Source: Deltaproteobacteria bacterium (GTDB lineage Bacteria; Desulfobacterota; Desulfobacteria; Desulfobacterales; SURF-15). Taken from it: DNA of 53,686 bases. The position numbers and the translations under genes are program-made. Below are positions 51,340-53,686 of the stretch, one piece after another (the stretch's first letter is position 1; every line of letters begins with the position of its first letter). The DNA lies in contig JAFDFZ010000031.1 of NCBI GenBank assembly GCA_019309565.1, positions 1 to 53,686 of the forward strand, in the 5' to 3' direction. A model generated the notes under the pieces. The model saw only the letters and a list, made by a program, of their open reading frames with translations. It had not been told where the DNA came from and searched no databases.

Positions 51340-51864
51340 CAGCTATTCTCGGTGAATTTCCTATTGAAGCCGGGTGATCGGATTTTTAAGCGGTCAACTG
51401 TTTGAAGCATAGAAGTTACCCTTAAACCGAGCCATATAAAGGCTTTAGTTGAAATATTGTAAAATTACCAATGGATCTTAAGTCGAATAAAATTTTTAAA
51501 GGCAAAATAATTACACCGAAGCTCTTCAAGCGGCAACCATTTCGTAAAATCGAATCCAGGCACAAGGGAAACGGCGCTAAGTAGCGTAAGATCTTGATAG
51601 CTCTGGTTTAAGCGCTTTGTTGACTCCCATTGTGCCGTCATCGAAGGGTGGTAAAGTGTATTTTGCCTTTAAAAAATTTCATTCGACGCCATCATATAGG
51701 CATTTCATAGAAATAGGGGGTGGGAAACTTGAGTTACGATAATTCCACTCTCGAAGCGGCGGCCAGGCTCGGTTTTAGGCTCACTTTTATGCGAGTTTTG
51801 AGCGTTTAAAAATCCGATTATCCGGCGAAATTAAACTAGTTTTGTTGTTCACCGAGAATTGCTG
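51340..51864. repeat. 525-bp imperfect palindromic element
   Basis: The ends CAGCTATTCTCGGTGAA (51340-51356) and TTCACCGAGAATTGCTG (51848-51864) are inverted repeats with one mismatch. Further inside, CGGATTTTTAAGCG near 51379 mirrors CGTTTAAAAATCCG at 51803, and 51481-51508 mirrors 51660-51687 with two mismatches (core AAATTTTTAAAGGCAAAAT against its complement). The two halves are thus diverged inverted copies of a sequence of about 260 bp. No coding capacity is apparent. The ends match the 93-bp element at 22161-22253. Confidence 0.8.
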
Positions 51865-51984
51865 CCCAATAGCGATCCGGTTTGTTTTGCTGCGTTTTCT
51901 GTGCTAAATTATTAATGTTTTTTTTCCGATATAAATCGTTGGCGCCCCATTTTAAATAACCATCCATCTAATGGAGGATTAAAT

Positions 51985-52287
51985 ATGCTCAAGACCGCAA
52001 AACAGGTTATGGTTTTTTTTCTTATTATGAATATTTTGATCTTCTCTGTTTGCACTCCCGTGTTAGCTCAGCAGCGATACGATGAATCCGGGCGGACAGG
52101 GGAAAAAATGATCGCAGATGCCGTACTGTTAAGACCTGCAGGGTTTCTTGGAACAGCACTGGGTTCAGCGGTTTTCATCATCTCTTTACCTTTTTCTTTA
52201 CTTGGGAAAAACCACCGGGAAGCCTTTGATAAAATGATCAAGGAGCCTGCCAGGTATACGTTCGTAAGACCTCTGGGAGATTTTTAA
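51985..52287 (+). CDS. Small exported protein, conserved unknown
   Basis: A 100-residue protein with a signal peptide (KTAKQVMVFFLIMNILIFSV, ending PVLAQQ). The rest contains LLRPAGFLGTALGSAVFIISLP, a second hydrophobic segment, and the ending EPARYTFVRPLGDF, the pattern of a family of small envelope proteins from Proteobacteria whose function is unknown. TGGAGGATTAAAT precedes the ATG. It lies beside the large palindrome and converges on the decarboxylase gene. Confidence 0.75.
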   Translation: MLKTAKQVMVFFLIMNILIFSVCTPVLAQQRYDESGRTGEKMIADAVLLRPAGFLGTALGSAVFIISLPFSLLGKNHREAFDKMIKEPARYTFVRPLGDF

Positions 52288-52302
52288 CAAACCCTTCATG
52301 CT

Positions 52303-53686
52303 TTAAGCGGACTTAAGTTCGGCTGCCGTCCTTTCAATTTGTCTCCAGGCCACTTCCACATGCCGGTATTCGGTGTTGGTCTGCCCGATACAGAATCGAA
52401 GCGTATATCGGCCATTTAAAGTGGTATGGGTTAAATATAGATTCCCGCTATCGTTAAGGCGCTCCAGTAGTTTCTGATTAATATTGTCACCATCCTTGTG
52501 CCTGAAGCAGACAAGATTCAAAGGTGCCGGTGCGGCAAGCTCGAAATCATCGCTTTGCTTTATCCAGCCGACGAATTTCTGAGCCAGCTCAATATGGCGT
52601 CTCACATGGTGGCGTAACCCATCGATTCCATAATGGCGAATCACAAACCAAAGTTTAAGGGAACGGAACCTCCTGCCAAGCGGAATGTGCCAATCCCGGT
52701 AATCGATCACTGCACCCGACTCGGTAGCCTTGTTACGTAAATACTCGGGCAGCACACTCAGCGTGTTTATCAGCGTCGTGCGGTCGGCCACAAAAAAGCA
52801 GTCACAATCAAAATTGGTGAACATCCATTTATGCGGGTTGAAACAGTAACTGTCAGCGAACTCAAGCCCCCGGTGAATATACCGGTATTCCGGACACAGC
52901 GCAGCGGTTCCTGCCATAGCGGCATCCACGTGCATCCAGATATTTTCTTTGCGGCAAATCCGGCCGATATCCTCCAGCGGATCAATCGCATTTGAAGAGG
53001 TGGTCCCGACCGTTGCACACACGAAACAGGGGATTTTGCCGGCCCGGCGGTCTTCTTGGATTTTTTTAGATAGATCATCGGCTCGCATAGCAAAGCTGTC
53101 ATCAACCTCGATCAAACGAAGGTTCACCCGGCCAATTCCTGCGATTCTAACCGCCTTTTCGATGGAAGAATGGGCCTGATTGGAGGCATAAACAGTAAGC
53201 TTTCCATCGCATCCCCGTTCATTGCAGGCATAATTGATCGCTCGCTCTCTTGCTGCCAGAAGCGCACAAAGAGAAGCGCTTGAGGCGGAATCCTGGATCA
53301 CTCCGCCTCCGGGGCCATTTGATTTGAACCTCTTCGGTAAATCGAGCATATCCACCAGCCAGTCCAGTACATGGGTTTCAAGCTCCGTACAGGCCGGGCT
53401 GGTGGTCCACAACATTCCCTGAACTCCCAGCCCTGCACAGAGCAACTCTCCAAGGATTGACGGACCCGATACATTTGCCGGAAAAAAGGCAAAAAAATTA
53501 GGTGACTGCCAGTGGGTTATACCTGGAAGAATCAACTTTTCAACATCCCTAAGGATCTCTTCAAAAGATTCTCTGTGCTGGGGCGGCTCAGAAGGAAGCA
53601 TTGAGCGAATTTCCCCTGGTTTTACCCTGGATAAAACCGGATAGGACTCGATCTTTCTATAGTAGTCGGCTATCCAGTCCACAACC
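52303..53686 (-). CDS. PLP-dependent group II decarboxylase (aromatic-L-amino-acid decarboxylase-like), N-terminus outside window
   Basis: At least 459 residues of a fold-type I pyridoxal phosphate enzyme. The PLP lysine lies in NPHKWMFTNFDCDCFF, the cofactor-binding His/Asp in MHVDAAMAGTAALCPEY, and N-terminal patterns VVDWIADYYRKIESYPV match the aromatic amino acid decarboxylase family. It removes CO2 from an aromatic L-amino acid to give an amine, or is a related tyrosine or histidine enzyme. The frame continues through the window edge, so the start is missing; the apparent GTG at 53682 is within the conserved VVDW motif and is not a real start. The C-terminus is complete. Confidence 0.9.
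   Translation of the reverse strand, partial: VVDWIADYYRKIESYPVLSRVKPGEIRSMLPSEPPQHRESFEEILRDVEKLILPGITHWQSPNFFAFFPANVSGPSILGELLCAGLGVQGMLWTTSPACTELETHVLDWLVDMLDLPKRFKSNGPGGGVIQDSASSASLCALLAARERAINYACNERGCDGKLTVYASNQAHSSIEKAVRIAGIGRVNLRLIEVDDSFAMRADDLSKKIQEDRRAGKIPCFVCATVGTTSSNAIDPLEDIGRICRKENIWMHVDAAMAGTAALCPEYRYIHRGLEFADSYCFNPHKWMFTNFDCDCFFVADRTTLINTLSVLPEYLRNKATESGAVIDYRDWHIPLGRRFRSLKLWFVIRHYGIDGLRHHVRRHIELAQKFVGWIKQSDDFELAAPAPLNLVCFRHKDGDNINQKLLERLNDSGNLYLTHTTLNGRYTLRFCIGQTNTEYRHVEVAWRQIERTAAELKSA

Noticed and set aside
1..53686. CRISPR arrays, tRNA, rRNA and intact transposase genes
   Set aside because: No regularly spaced repeats, no tRNA cloverleaf or CCA-type end, and no transposase-like protein could be seen.

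Overview
The window looks like a chromosomal segment of a strictly anaerobic, probably sulfate-reducing member of the Desulfobacterota (Desulfobacterales or Desulfatiglans-like). This is inferred from gene content: a tungsten-type aldehyde ferredoxin oxidoreductase (AOR) module rich in ferredoxins, an oxygen-sensitive 2-hydroxyacyl-CoA dehydratase with its ATP-driven activator, an AhbB-type siroheme decarboxylase, citramalate synthase, a TRAP 4TM/12TM remnant and many small lipoproteins and flavoproteins. No rRNA, tRNA, CRISPR array, phage or intact transposase gene was seen.

Layout. 1-5.1 kb: a secreted PA14-like protein, a glycosyltransferase carrying an exact 42-bp internal duplication, a scrap zone where two truncated genes (TRAP transporter and iron alcohol dehydrogenase) are joined, a secreted beta-propeller, and an IclR regulator. 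5.2-9.5 kb: divergent from iclR, an operon of zinc-ribbon protein, AOR, four-cluster ferredoxin, MoaD-like protein, second ferredoxin and a MetV-like protein; the control region has two matching palindromes. 9.5-15.5 kb, minus strand: thiolase, acyl-CoA ligase, dehydratase activator, dehydratase subunit and ketopantoate-reductase-like protein, apparently one acyl-CoA catabolic operon. 15.9-22.1 kb: ACT-domain protein, lipoprotein, two-subunit UxaA-type dehydratase, B12-type radical SAM enzyme, AhbB and mtnA. 22.6-25.2 kb: mtnP, apt and mtaD, which with mtnA handle methylthioadenosine. 26-28.3 kb: an FMN reductase-like protein and a PilZ protein around a gene-poor gap.

28.3-37.1 kb is a branched-chain amino acid locus: a leader peptide with a complete Leu/Ile/Val attenuator, then ilvD-ilvB-ilvN-ilvC-cimA-leuA and a strong terminator. 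CimA implies isoleucine made from pyruvate via citramalate. 37.3-44.8 kb holds single genes: an XPF/ERCC4-type nuclease, a small membrane protein, pyrD with a ferritin-like gene, a flavodoxin-like protein, a VanY-type peptidase, a Cys-rich protein, a zinc alcohol dehydrogenase and an amidase. 45.3-51.3 kb is a plus-strand set of an Old-Yellow-Enzyme-type reductase, a sugar-type ABC importer without its ATPase, and a short-chain dehydrogenase. The window ends in a PLP decarboxylase that runs off the edge.

The intergenic spaces hold several families of non-coding repeats: a 112-bp MITE-like element (two copies, one touching the ilvC stop codon), a 235-265-bp repeat with conserved arms and an unrelated centre, a 525-bp imperfect palindrome, and smaller degenerate relatives. 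These, the AOR/MetV-like module, the single-subunit dehydratase operon and the ilv attenuator are the most interesting parts of the window.
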